A stretch of DNA of 13,701 bases from an uncultured Erysipelotrichaceae bacterium (GTDB lineage Bacteria; Bacillota_I; Bacilli_A; Erysipelotrichales; Erysipelotrichaceae). Both the position numbers and the translations under genes were made by a program. The stretch is taken from NCBI GenBank assembly GCA_905201565.1, contig CAJKOS010000035.1:1-13701 (forward strand), given 5' to 3'. A model generated the notes under the pieces. The model had not been told where the DNA came from. It was given only the letters and a program-made list of their open reading frames with translations, and did no database searches. Below, in pieces: positions 7,126 through 13,701 of the stretch (the stretch's first letter is position 1; each line of letters opens with the position of its first letter).

Positions 7126-8919
7126 ATGAATACTAGTGAAAAAATAGCAGAACTCAGAAAACTGATGGCAGAAAGGAACATTGATATCTACTATGTTCCT
7201 AATGCGGATGATCATCTGTCCGATGAATATACGGCTGACTACTACAAATGCAAGTCATGGCTGTCCGGCTTTTCCGGAGATTCCGGCTTTGTGGTTGTAA
7301 CAAAGGATTTTGCAGGTCTTTGGACGGATGGCAGATACTTCACACAGGCAGAAGATGAACTTGCCGGAAGTGAAGTGGAACTCATGCGGATGGGACAGGC
7401 AGGTGTGCCAACAGTCCGCGAATTCCTTGTCGAACATACACCGGAAAATGGACTACTCGGTTTTGATGGAAGAATGGTCAGTGCTTCGGAAACATTGTTC
7501 TTACAGAAGGAGTTGAAGAAGAAACACGCCTCCATGCATATCAATGAAGACCTCGTCGGCATGATCTGGAAGGATAGACCTGGTTTACCAGAAGAGAAGA
7601 TCTTTGTGCTGGATGAACAGTATACAGGGGAATCTGTTGGTGCTCGTATTGCAAAAGTACGCGCAAAGATGGAAGAGAAGGGTGCAGATGTACTTGTGCT
7701 TAGTGCCCTTGAAGATCCATGCTGGATGTTGAATGTACGTGGTAATGATATTCCATGTACACCTGTTCCATATGCCTTTACCATGGTAGATGGAAGTGAT
7801 GTGCACTACTACATTGATGAGGACAAAGTCAGTGAAGAAGTGAAGCAGTACTTTGCAGAAAATGGTGTAACAGTGGAATCGTATGATGCCATCTATGAAG
7901 ATATTTCCAAGCTCAAAGATAAGACGGTATGGGCAGATCTTTCCAAGATGAATACAAAGATGTATGACATGTTAGCTGCTGGCGATAACCGTGTATTGAA
8001 TGAGACATGTCCGGTTGCTATGATGCGGGCAGTGAAGAATGCGGTGGAAAGAAAGAATACACTCAATGCCCATATCAAAGATGGTGTTGCCATGGTGCGC
8101 TTTATCCGCTGGGTAAAGGAAAATGTCAACAAGGGTGACATGACAGAGCTTTCTGCTGCAGATAAGCTCTATGCCCTTCGTGAAATGGGTGAAGGCTATA
8201 TTGAACCAAGTTTTGAAACCATTTCTGCATATCAGGAAAATGCGGCAATGATGCACTACACTGCAACAAAGGAGAAATATTCTGCAGTTAAGGCAAGGGG
8301 TTTCTTGCTTGTGGACAGCGGTGGTACATATCTTGATGGTACAACCGATATCACCCGTACGATTTCCCTTGGTGGTTTAACGGAAGAAGAGAAGAAGTAC
8401 TACACCCTTGTGCTGAAGGGACATCTGGATCTTGCGCATGCAAGGTTCCTCTATGGTACAACCGGCAATAACCTCGATATCCTTGCCCGTGCACCACTCT
8501 GGAATATACATATTGATTACCAGTGTGGTACAGGTCATGGTGTCGGTCATGTGCTTTCTGTTCATGAAGGTCCTCATGGTGTCCGCTGGGGGGTGAGGGG
8601 TAACCTCATTCCTTTGGAAGACGGTATGATTGTGACCGATGAACCAGGTATTTATCTGCCTCATGAACTCGGTATCCGCATTGAGAATGAATTGCTTGTT
8701 GAAAAGGAAGAAGAAAACTTCTATGGACAGTGGATGCATTTCGCCAACCTTACATTCTGTCCATATGACCTTGATGCCATTGATGTGCGTTACCTCACAG
8801 ATGAAAACATCGCTGAGATCAACAGCTATCACGAAACGGTGTATGAAACACTGTCACCATATCTGGATGAAGAAGATAAGACATGGCTGCAGAATGCGAC
8901 AAGGAAGATAGAACGATGA
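7126..8919 (+). CDS. pepP: Xaa-Pro aminopeptidase (aminopeptidase P, M24B), three-domain form
   Basis: A cytoplasmic metallopeptidase that removes the N-terminal residue from peptides with proline in position two. At 597 aa it is the long form: two creatinase-like N-terminal domains (about 1-130 and 160-320), the pita-bread catalytic domain (about 325-540) and a short C-terminal domain containing QWMHFANLTFCPYD. All five metal ligands are present: Asp397 and Asp408 (VDSGGTYLDGTTDITRT), His471 (GTGHGVGH), Glu506 (TDEPGIY) and Glu520 (IRIENE). The enzyme should be active with two metal ions, usually manganese. Start: ATG with GAGGTG at 7113-7118. Its last four bases are shared with the start of the exonuclease gene. 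The symbol is given for function; enzymes of this length resemble eukaryotic APP1 more than short E. coli PepP. Confidence 0.93.
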   Translation: MNTSEKIAELRKLMAERNIDIYYVPNADDHLSDEYTADYYKCKSWLSGFSGDSGFVVVTKDFAGLWTDGRYFTQAEDELAGSEVELMRMGQAGVPTVREFLVEHTPENGLLGFDGRMVSASETLFLQKELKKKHASMHINEDLVGMIWKDRPGLPEEKIFVLDEQYTGESVGARIAKVRAKMEEKGADVLVLSALEDPCWMLNVRGNDIPCTPVPYAFTMVDGSDVHYYIDEDKVSEEVKQYFAENGVTVESYDAIYEDISKLKDKTVWADLSKMNTKMYDMLAAGDNRVLNETCPVAMMRAVKNAVERKNTLNAHIKDGVAMVRFIRWVKENVNKGDMTELSAADKLYALREMGEGYIEPSFETISAYQENAAMMHYTATKEKYSAVKARGFLLVDSGGTYLDGTTDITRTISLGGLTEEEKKYYTLVLKGHLDLAHARFLYGTTGNNLDILARAPLWNIHIDYQCGTGHGVGHVLSVHEGPHGVRWGVRGNLIPLEDGMIVTDEPGIYLPHELGIRIENELLVEKEEENFYGQWMHFANLTFCPYDLDAIDVRYLTDENIAEINSYHETVYETLSPYLDEEDKTWLQNATRKIER

Positions 8920-9671
8920 AACTAGTATCATGGAATGTGAATGGCCTGCGTGCCTGCATGAACAAGGGATTTGCGGATTTCTTTCAGGAAGTGGATGCGG
9001 ACTTGTTTGCCATACAGGAAACAAAGATGCAGGAAGGTCAGCTGAGTGATGCCATGAAGTTTGATGGCTACCACATGTATATGAACAGTGCGGAAAGAAA
9101 AGGCTATTCCGGTACACTTGTCTATGCAAAGGAAGAACCATTGCAGGTGATGTATGACATTGCGGGTGATGAGACAAAGGAAGGACGTGTCATCACATTG
9201 GAATACCCGGATTTCTATTTCGTGTGTGCCTATGTGCCAAATTCCAAGGATGGTTTAGCAAGGCTGCCATATCGCATGGAATGGGAAGGTTATCTCAAAG
9301 CGCATCTTTTGAAGCTCAATGAGAAGAAGCCTGTGATCTATACAGGTGATCTCAATGTTGCCCATGAAGAAATTGATATCAAAAACCCACAGGCAAACCG
9401 CAAAAATGCCGGCTTCAGCGATGAAGAGAGGGCAAAGATGACAGAACTGTTAGGTTCTGGGTTTACGGATACATTCCGGATGTTATATCCGGATACGGTG
9501 AAGTATTCCTGGTGGAGCTATCGGTTCAAGGCAAGGGAAAGGAATGCCGGATGGCGGATTGACTACTTCCTTGTCTCTGACAGGATTCGGGAAAATGTGA
9601 AAGATGCCATGATTTATGATGAAGTTATGGGGTCTGATCATTGTCCGGTTGGGCTTGAAATTGAGTTTTAA
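8916..9671 (+). CDS. xth: exodeoxyribonuclease III (AP endonuclease)
   Basis: A 251-aa base-excision-repair nuclease that cuts at abasic sites and has 3'-5' exonuclease activity. Visible family landmarks are MKLVSWNVNGLRA (Asn7), IQETKM (Glu35, metal ligand), GYSGTLVY, AYVPNS, YTGDLNVAH (Asp145, Asn147), WWSYR, WRIDYFLVS and the terminal SDHCPV (Asp241-His242 pair). Length is normal. The start is the ATG at 8916, which overlaps the aminopeptidase TGA (ATGA), with AAGGAAG at 8901-8907. An in-frame ATG at 8883 would add eleven residues that the family lacks. The overlap indicates translational coupling to the peptidase, though the two functions are not obviously linked. Confidence 0.95.
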   Translation: MKLVSWNVNGLRACMNKGFADFFQEVDADLFAIQETKMQEGQLSDAMKFDGYHMYMNSAERKGYSGTLVYAKEEPLQVMYDIAGDETKEGRVITLEYPDFYFVCAYVPNSKDGLARLPYRMEWEGYLKAHLLKLNEKKPVIYTGDLNVAHEEIDIKNPQANRKNAGFSDEERAKMTELLGSGFTDTFRMLYPDTVKYSWWSYRFKARERNAGWRIDYFLVSDRIRENVKDAMIYDEVMGSDHCPVGLEIEF

Positions 9672-9697
9672 AGAAAATATGCATATAATTGATGCAT
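9661..9697 (+). promoter_or_regulatory. pepV promoter with flanking ATGCAT repeats
   Basis: A -35 TTGAGT (9661-9666, 4/6) lies in the last codons of the exonuclease gene, 17 bases before a consensus -10 TATAAT (9684-9689). Two copies of the self-complementary hexamer ATGCAT (9679-9684 and 9692-9697) bracket the -10, a possible regulator site. Confidence 0.6.
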
Positions 9698-9723
9698 AGT
9701 ATCAAATGATTCCGGAGGAATAT

Positions 9724-11091
9724 ATGAATACGGTAGTAAAAGAAAAGATTGCGGGTTACCGCGATGAACTGGTCAAAAGACTTGGTGAACTTGTTTCTGT
9801 AAATTCCGCTATGGGTGAAGCAGAAGCAGATGCGCCATTTGGAAAAGGACCAAAAGAAGTACTTAACAAGGCATTGAAAATGCTCGAAGAAGATGGCTTT
9901 AAGACAGTCAACCTCGATAATTACATCGGTTATGGTGAAATTGGTGAGGGTGAGAAGCTTGTTGGTATTGTCGGCCATCTCGATGTAGTGCCAGCTGCCA
10001 GGGAAGATGGCTGGGACACAGATCCTTTTGTCATGACTGAGAAAGATGGTATTCTCTATGGTCGTGGTGTTTCGGATGACAAGGGTGCAGTTGTGGCTTC
10101 CATGATGGCGCTTAAGGCTATTAAGGAAGCAGGCATTCCTTTGACAAAACGATTCCGTCTCATCATGGGAACAAACGAAGAGTCTGGTTCTTTGTGCCTT
10201 GCCCACTATGTGGAAAAGGAAGGCGGACTGGACTATGGTTTTACACCAGATGGAGAGTTCCCGCTTGTCTATGGTGAAAAGGGTATGGTTTCCGCAAAGT
10301 ATGTGTGTGACCACAGCAACATCATCGATATTGAGGGTGGTACGGTTTCCAATGTCGTATGCAAGACATGTTCGATTGTGGTAAAGAAATGCACATTCTC
10401 CAATAAGACACTGGAAGACTATTTCAACAACAACTCCCTTGACTACAGCATTGAACCAGAAGGTGACAATGTAAGAATTACTGTAGATGGTGTGGCTGCC
10501 CATGCAAGTACACCAGATCTTGGCAGAAATGCGATTTCCTATCTCATGGATGGTCTTCGCCAGGCTGGTTTCCAGGATCCGTTTGTTTCTTTCTATTGTG
10601 ACCACTTTGGACTGGAGACAAATGGCAAGTCTGCTGGTGTGTATTGCAGTGATGAATATGGTGAACTGACACTGAATACAGGTGTCGTCCATATGAAGGA
10701 TGGTGTGATTGAAGGTACCATCGATATCCGCTTCCCGGTAACATACAATGCCAAGCAGGTTGTGAAGCAGTGGTCTGATCACATGAAGGATGAAAACGGT
10801 GAGATCATCGTCAACCATACGACAGAACCGCTGTTCTATCCGGTAGATTCTCCATTGATTACAACATTGATGGAAGCTTACCAGGAAGAAACAGGTGATA
10901 TGGAAAGCAAACCGCTTGTCATCGGTGGTGGCACATATGCCAAGGGCATCAGTAACACCGTCGCATTTGGCTGTTCTTTCCCGGGAAATGATTATTGCAT
11001 TCACAATGTCAATGAATGGGTAAAGGTTGATGAACTGGTAAAGCAGGCTGAGATTTACGCTGCTGCTATTCTCAAGTTCAACGAACTCTGA
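9724..11091 (+). CDS. pepV: dipeptidase PepV (M20 family zinc peptidase)
   Basis: A 455-aa cytoplasmic di-zinc peptidase that splits dipeptides in the last step of peptide use. Metal and catalytic residues are visible: GHLDVV (His85, catalytic Asp87), GRGVSDDKG (bridging Asp119), NEESG (Glu152 as general base, Glu153 as ligand), PDGEFP (Asp176) and His427 in CIHNVNEW. His260 in AAHAST belongs to the lid domain. Spacing and length match Lactobacillus PepV closely. Start: the ATG at 9724 has GGAGGAA at 9714-9720; the in-frame ATG at 9706 has no binding site and would put the binding site inside the gene. It has its own promoter and terminator, so it is a single-gene unit. Confidence 0.94.
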   Translation: MNTVVKEKIAGYRDELVKRLGELVSVNSAMGEAEADAPFGKGPKEVLNKALKMLEEDGFKTVNLDNYIGYGEIGEGEKLVGIVGHLDVVPAAREDGWDTDPFVMTEKDGILYGRGVSDDKGAVVASMMALKAIKEAGIPLTKRFRLIMGTNEESGSLCLAHYVEKEGGLDYGFTPDGEFPLVYGEKGMVSAKYVCDHSNIIDIEGGTVSNVVCKTCSIVVKKCTFSNKTLEDYFNNNSLDYSIEPEGDNVRITVDGVAAHASTPDLGRNAISYLMDGLRQAGFQDPFVSFYCDHFGLETNGKSAGVYCSDEYGELTLNTGVVHMKDGVIEGTIDIRFPVTYNAKQVVKQWSDHMKDENGEIIVNHTTEPLFYPVDSPLITTLMEAYQEETGDMESKPLVIGGGTYAKGISNTVAFGCSFPGNDYCIHNVNEWVKVDELVKQAEIYAAAILKFNEL

Positions 11092-11096
11092 TGTAT

Positions 11097-11129
11097 ACAT
11101 CTTCTGCAATTGCAGGAGATGTTTTTTTT
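11097..11129 (+). terminator. strong terminator after pepV
   Basis: A twelve-pair stem with one T-G wobble (ACATCTTCTGCA at 11097-11108 with TGCAGGAGATGT at 11111-11122) is followed by eight T residues. It starts six bases after the pepV stop. Confidence 0.9.
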
Positions 11130-11134
11130 AACTG

Positions 11135-11143
11135 TGTTAGAAT
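11135..11143 (+). promoter_or_regulatory. extended -10 promoter of the HAD/HEPN-CBS/lactonase operon
   Basis: TGTTAGAAT has the TG-n extension before a 5/6 -10 hexamer (TAGAAT, 11138-11143). No -35 is evident because that position is the right arm of the pepV terminator. It is the only good promoter between the terminator and the next start codon. Confidence 0.45.
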
Positions 11144-11172
11144 AAAAGAAATAGAAAGCAAGGAAAATGACA

Positions 11173-12000
11173 ATGAAGAAAGCAGCGATTCTGTATGATT
11201 TCGATAAGACACTGTCTCCCCGTGACATGGAGGAGTACAGTCTGATACCGGATCTTGGTTATGAGAATCCAAGAGACTTCTGGGATGAGGTGACAGAACT
11301 ATCTGTTCGTAACAACATGGACAGCATTTCAGCCTACCTTTATATGTTAGAGAAGAAGTATGAAGATAACGGCACACCACTGACAATGGATGCCTTTTTG
11401 CCACTGGGCAGGGATGTGGAACTGTTCCCAGGGGTGGAGTCATGGTTCAGAAGAATCAATGCCTATGGAAGAAAGGCTGGTTTCTTCATTGAACACTACA
11501 TCATTTCTTCCGGTATGAGTGAGGTTATAGAGGCAGTTCCAATTGCCAGGGAGTTTTCCCGTATCTATGCCTGCCGCTATTACTATGATGAACAGGGTCA
11601 TGCCAAGTGGCCGGCAAGGATCGTGAACTACACCACAAAGACGCAGTACATCTTTCGCATCAATAAAGGCGTACTCGATGAGAGCGATGATGCTTCGGTG
11701 AATGAATTTGTGCCGGAGACAAAGCGTCCGATTCCCTTTGAGCGCATGATCTACATTGCGGATGGTTTTACCGATGTGCCATGTATGAAACTGGTGAAGA
11801 CCTATGGAGGAAAGTCCATTGCGGTCTATAACCAGAGTGATACTGTCGCAAAGCAGTTGATCAAAGATGGCAGGGCAAACTTTGTGGCAAAAGCGGATTA
11901 CCGGGAAGATAGTGACCTGGAAAAGCTTGTCTCTCAGATCATTGACCATATGAAGGCGGATGAATTGTTGCGGGAAAGAGAGGAACGCACCCATGGCTGA
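11173..12000 (+). CDS. HAD-superfamily phosphatase (DFDKT type, phosphoserine-phosphatase-like)
   Basis: A 275-aa soluble hydrolase with the aspartate phosphatase core. Motif I is YDFDKTLSP (nucleophile Asp9, acid/base Asp11), motif II is IISSGMSE (Ser112 probable) and motif IV is IADGFTDVP (Asp197, Asp201). The cap lies between motifs I and II, which with the DGxxDxP ending points to the SerB-like branch; the substrate cannot be read from sequence. Start: ATG at 11173 begins right at the fold (MKKAAILYDFDKT) and is eight bases after AAGGA; the in-frame ATG at 11167 is only two bases from that site. The gene overlaps the next by eight bases, so the two products are probably made together. Confidence 0.85.
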   Translation: MKKAAILYDFDKTLSPRDMEEYSLIPDLGYENPRDFWDEVTELSVRNNMDSISAYLYMLEKKYEDNGTPLTMDAFLPLGRDVELFPGVESWFRRINAYGRKAGFFIEHYIISSGMSEVIEAVPIAREFSRIYACRYYYDEQGHAKWPARIVNYTTKTQYIFRINKGVLDESDDASVNEFVPETKRPIPFERMIYIADGFTDVPCMKLVKTYGGKSIAVYNQSDTVAKQLIKDGRANFVAKADYREDSDLEKLVSQIIDHMKADELLREREERTHG

Positions 12001-12697
12001 AGAAAACAAGACGAATGCGGAGCGGTTTCTGGATGCGTATGCGACCATAGAACATGAACTTGGGACACTGGCAAGGGAGACAAAGTATGTGCCTTTTTCA
12101 CAGCTTCTCTATAAGTGTGCACAGCGCAACTGGGTTGTTTCCAAAAACCAGCAGGAACTCCGGGAATACCATGAGCTGAGAAATGCCATCGTCCACCTGC
12201 GTGACAGCAAGAATGAAGTCATTGCCGAACCTACAGACAGGGTGACCGAGGATATTGAAAGGATTGCGGCATTGTTGTCGGTGGATGACAATATTCTTTC
12301 TGTTGCCAGTTCCCCGGTTAAAACCGTCAGTCCTACCGACAGTATTCGTGGAGCGTATGCGGTGATGAAACACCTTGAGTCCAGCAAGATTCCTGTCTAT
12401 GACAATGGCAGGTACCGCGGCATTGTGACGATGGAAAATGTATGTGGCTGGGCATTTGATGGCATGGATGAATCCTTACATGTGTATGACATCATGAAGG
12501 AAGCCAAAAATGAGAGGGTCATCTTTCTTTCCAAAGATGATACGGTCATCGATGCTACAAAATCATTCGAACAGGCGATGAATCATGGTTATGCCCTGTT
12601 ATCCGTTATCATTACTGAACATGGTTCCCGCAATGAAAAACCACTTGGTATCATTACGATCAAGGACCTGCCAAAGATTGTGAATGCATTAGTTTAG
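11993..12697 (+). CDS. HEPN-like domain fused to a CBS-domain pair
   Basis: A 234-aa cytoplasmic protein. Residues 1-95 are all-helical and carry ELRNAIVH, an R-x4-H motif (Arg63, His68) with Asn directly after the Arg, the signature of HEPN RNA-cleaving domains. Residues about 105-150 (SPVKTVSPTDSIRGAYAVM ... IPVYDNGRYRGIVTMENV) form one CBS motif, and about 165-230 (YDIMKEAKNERVIFLSKDDT ... PLGIITIKDL) a second. CBS pairs bind adenine nucleotides, S-adenosylmethionine or cyclic di-AMP, so the plan suggests a ligand-gated RNase or regulator. Start: ATG at 11993 with AGAGGAA eight bases upstream, overlapping the phosphatase gene; the longer reading from 11960 has no site. The CBS call is firm; the HEPN call rests on one motif and helical content. 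Confidence 0.75.
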   Translation: MAEENKTNAERFLDAYATIEHELGTLARETKYVPFSQLLYKCAQRNWVVSKNQQELREYHELRNAIVHLRDSKNEVIAEPTDRVTEDIERIAALLSVDDNILSVASSPVKTVSPTDSIRGAYAVMKHLESSKIPVYDNGRYRGIVTMENVCGWAFDGMDESLHVYDIMKEAKNERVIFLSKDDTVIDATKSFEQAMNHGYALLSVIITEHGSRNEKPLGIITIKDLPKIVNALV

Positions 12698-12710
12698 AAG
12701 GAGAAACAAA

Positions 12711-13628
12711 ATGAAAACATGGTATGCCGGTACATATACCGGAACGGGAAGCGAAGGCATTTACCGCTTCACATTAGAAAATGAACCGGAATTGTTATGT
12801 AAGATTAAAAATCCGAAGTACATCTGCCACCATCAGGACAAGATTGCGGCAGTCTGTGACTTTGACAATGGAGCTGGTGCAGCACTGATTTCAAAGGAAG
12901 GAGAGATCCTTGACACCATTACCTTTGAACAAAGAACATCCTGCTATATTGGCAGTGATGGTAAGTACCTCTATACAGCTAATTTCCATGAAGGTACATT
13001 TACTGTTCTGAAGGTGGAAAATAATCACCTGTCTCTTAAAGAAACCGTGCATATTCAGGATGGTGGAGGCTGCCATCAGGTACTTGTTTACAAGGACAGA
13101 CTGCTTGTGCCATGTCTGTTCCTGGACCGAATCATGATGTTTGAAAGAGAAACGTTGAAACCGCTTGGTTCCATCCGTTTCAACACCGGTACCGGACCAA
13201 GACATGGTGTGTTCTCGCATGATGGAAAGTACCTCTATCTTGTGTCTGAACTTTCCAATGAACTGTTTGTCATTTCTACAGATACTTGGGAAATTCTTTC
13301 AGAGCAGCCGGTGCTGACAAGTGGTGAACTCCATGTAAGAGGTGGTGCTGCCATCCGTTTATCCAATGATGGAAAGTACCTCTATGCTTCAACCCGTGGC
13401 AAAGATGTTCTCTCCGTATTTACAGCAGATGGAGATAAGGTACAACTCGTTGACAATGTTTCCTGCGGTGGCAAGCATCCAAGAGATTTCAATATCGATG
13501 AAAACTATCTCTTATGTGCAAACCGCTTCAGTAATGAAATATCCGTTTTCCCATTATCTGATGGAAAGATAGGAGAAGAAGCCCTGCGCATTCCTGTAAC
13601 AGAAGCAGTATCGCTTATTGGAGAATGA
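12711..13628 (+). CDS. lactonase-family beta-propeller protein (6-phosphogluconolactonase-like)
   Basis: A 305-aa protein of the YbhE/Pgl seven-bladed propeller family, some of which hydrolyse 6-phosphogluconolactone in the pentose phosphate pathway. Family landmarks are YAGTYTGTGSEGIYRF at the N-terminus, GPRHGVFSHDGKYLYLVSE, and KHPRDFNIDENYLLCANR followed by SNEISVF near the end. Blade repeats show as DGKYLY at about residues 84-89, 172-177 and 221-226. It is about 30-40 residues shorter than the usual family length. Start: ATG with AAGGAG at 12698-12703; the binding site directly follows the TAG of the HEPN-CBS gene, 13 bases of spacing in all, so it is the third gene of that operon. The exact substrate is uncertain. 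Confidence 0.85.
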   Translation: MKTWYAGTYTGTGSEGIYRFTLENEPELLCKIKNPKYICHHQDKIAAVCDFDNGAGAALISKEGEILDTITFEQRTSCYIGSDGKYLYTANFHEGTFTVLKVENNHLSLKETVHIQDGGGCHQVLVYKDRLLVPCLFLDRIMMFERETLKPLGSIRFNTGTGPRHGVFSHDGKYLYLVSELSNELFVISTDTWEILSEQPVLTSGELHVRGGAAIRLSNDGKYLYASTRGKDVLSVFTADGDKVQLVDNVSCGGKHPRDFNIDENYLLCANRFSNEISVFPLSDGKIGEEALRIPVTEAVSLIGE

Positions 13629-13653
13629 AAAACTTTCCTGTATTTTTGAACTA

Positions 13654-13691
13654 CTCCGACTTATAGAAGTCGGAGCTTCCAGGAAGCTTTT
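13654..13691 (+). terminator. double hairpin terminator of the lactonase operon
   Basis: A nine-pair stem (CTCCGACTT at 13654-13662 with AAGTCGGAG at 13667-13675, loop ATAG) is followed at once by a second short hairpin (AGCTT at 13674-13678 with AAGCT at 13684-13688) and TTTT. The first hairpin lacks its own T-run, so termination would depend on the second, which shares two bases with it. Confidence 0.55.
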
Positions 13692-13698
13692 GGCTTCC
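13674..13698. repeat. alternating GCTTCC/GGAAGC arms at the window edge
   Basis: GCTTCC (13675-13680), GGAAGC (13682-13687) and GCTTCC (13693-13698) can pair in two mutually exclusive ways. The stretch is cut by the window end, so I cannot tell whether it is a terminator, a repeat family or the start of another element. Confidence 0.4.
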
Positions 13699-13701
13699 CT
13701 T

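Noticed and set aside
8377..8832. A 151-codon minus-strand frame within the aminopeptidase gene
   Set aside because: Antisense shadow of the conserved M24 catalytic domain; no start signal or family resemblance.
8883..8915. Longer N-terminus for exonuclease III
   Set aside because: The added eleven residues do not belong to the family, and the ATG at 8916 has the binding site and the ATGA overlap.
9706..9723. Upstream start for pepV
   Set aside because: No binding site precedes 9706, whereas GGAGGAA is correctly placed before 9724.
9625..11109. A 494-codon open frame on the minus strand opposite pepV
   Set aside because: It lies antisense to a gene with complete M20 peptidase motifs, has no recognisable domain and no binding site, and its Cys/His/Ile-rich composition is what the reverse of a codon-biased gene gives.
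11960..11992. Upstream start for the HEPN-CBS gene
   Set aside because: No binding site precedes it, and the extension (NCCGKERNAP) looks unlike a conserved N-terminus; AGAGGAA serves the ATG at 11993.
1..13701. CRISPR arrays, tRNA or rRNA genes, riboswitches and toxin-antitoxin pairs
   Set aside because: I saw no regularly spaced repeats, no cloverleaf or rRNA-like stretches, no leader longer than about 200 bases with a known aptamer pattern, and no small gene adjacent to the HEPN-CBS gene that would serve as an antitoxin.

Overview
The window looks like chromosomal DNA of a moderately AT-rich Bacillota. The order Erysipelotrichales is my best guess. This rests on strong AGGAGG-type ribosome binding sites, GTG and TTG starts, many U-tailed hairpin terminators, a Gram-positive CpsC/CpsD/LCP surface-polymer set and a PepV-type dipeptidase. 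The taxonomic call is inference from style and gene content, not from a search.

Layout. (1) Bases 1-139: a possible CDS tail and a rho-independent terminator. (2) 140-1999: an apparently intact IS1634-family (IS4 superfamily) insertion sequence with one 593-aa DDE transposase. (3) 2013-4887: a terminator, a promoter, then an overlapping pair encoding a CpsC-like co-polymerase/kinase adaptor and a CpsD-like tyrosine kinase. A strong terminator follows, then a separately promoted LCP-family phosphotransferase. No glycosyltransferase, flippase or polymerase genes accompany them. (4) 4878-7010, minus strand: a 710-aa protein with the complete architecture of a P1B heavy-metal ATPase in which every catalytic and metal-binding motif I can align is substituted. 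It is a probable pseudoenzyme. (5) 7126-9671: a three-domain Xaa-Pro aminopeptidase translationally coupled (ATGA overlap) to exodeoxyribonuclease III. (6) 9724-11091: PepV-like M20 dipeptidase with its own promoter and terminator. (7) 11173-13628: a three-gene operon of a DFDKT-type HAD phosphatase, a HEPN-like (R-x4-H) domain fused to a CBS pair, and a seven-bladed-propeller lactonase. It ends in a hairpin cluster that runs into the window edge.

How the genes relate. CpsC, CpsD and LCP fit one process: length control and attachment of a cell-wall-linked polysaccharide made elsewhere. The aminopeptidase P and PepV both degrade peptides, the first removing N-terminal residues before proline and the second hydrolysing dipeptides. 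The HAD, HEPN-CBS and lactonase operon reads as small-molecule or nucleotide-linked metabolism with a possible RNA-directed regulator.

The two observations most worth following are the catalytically stripped P1B-ATPase homologue and the HEPN-CBS fusion that overlaps a phosphatase gene.
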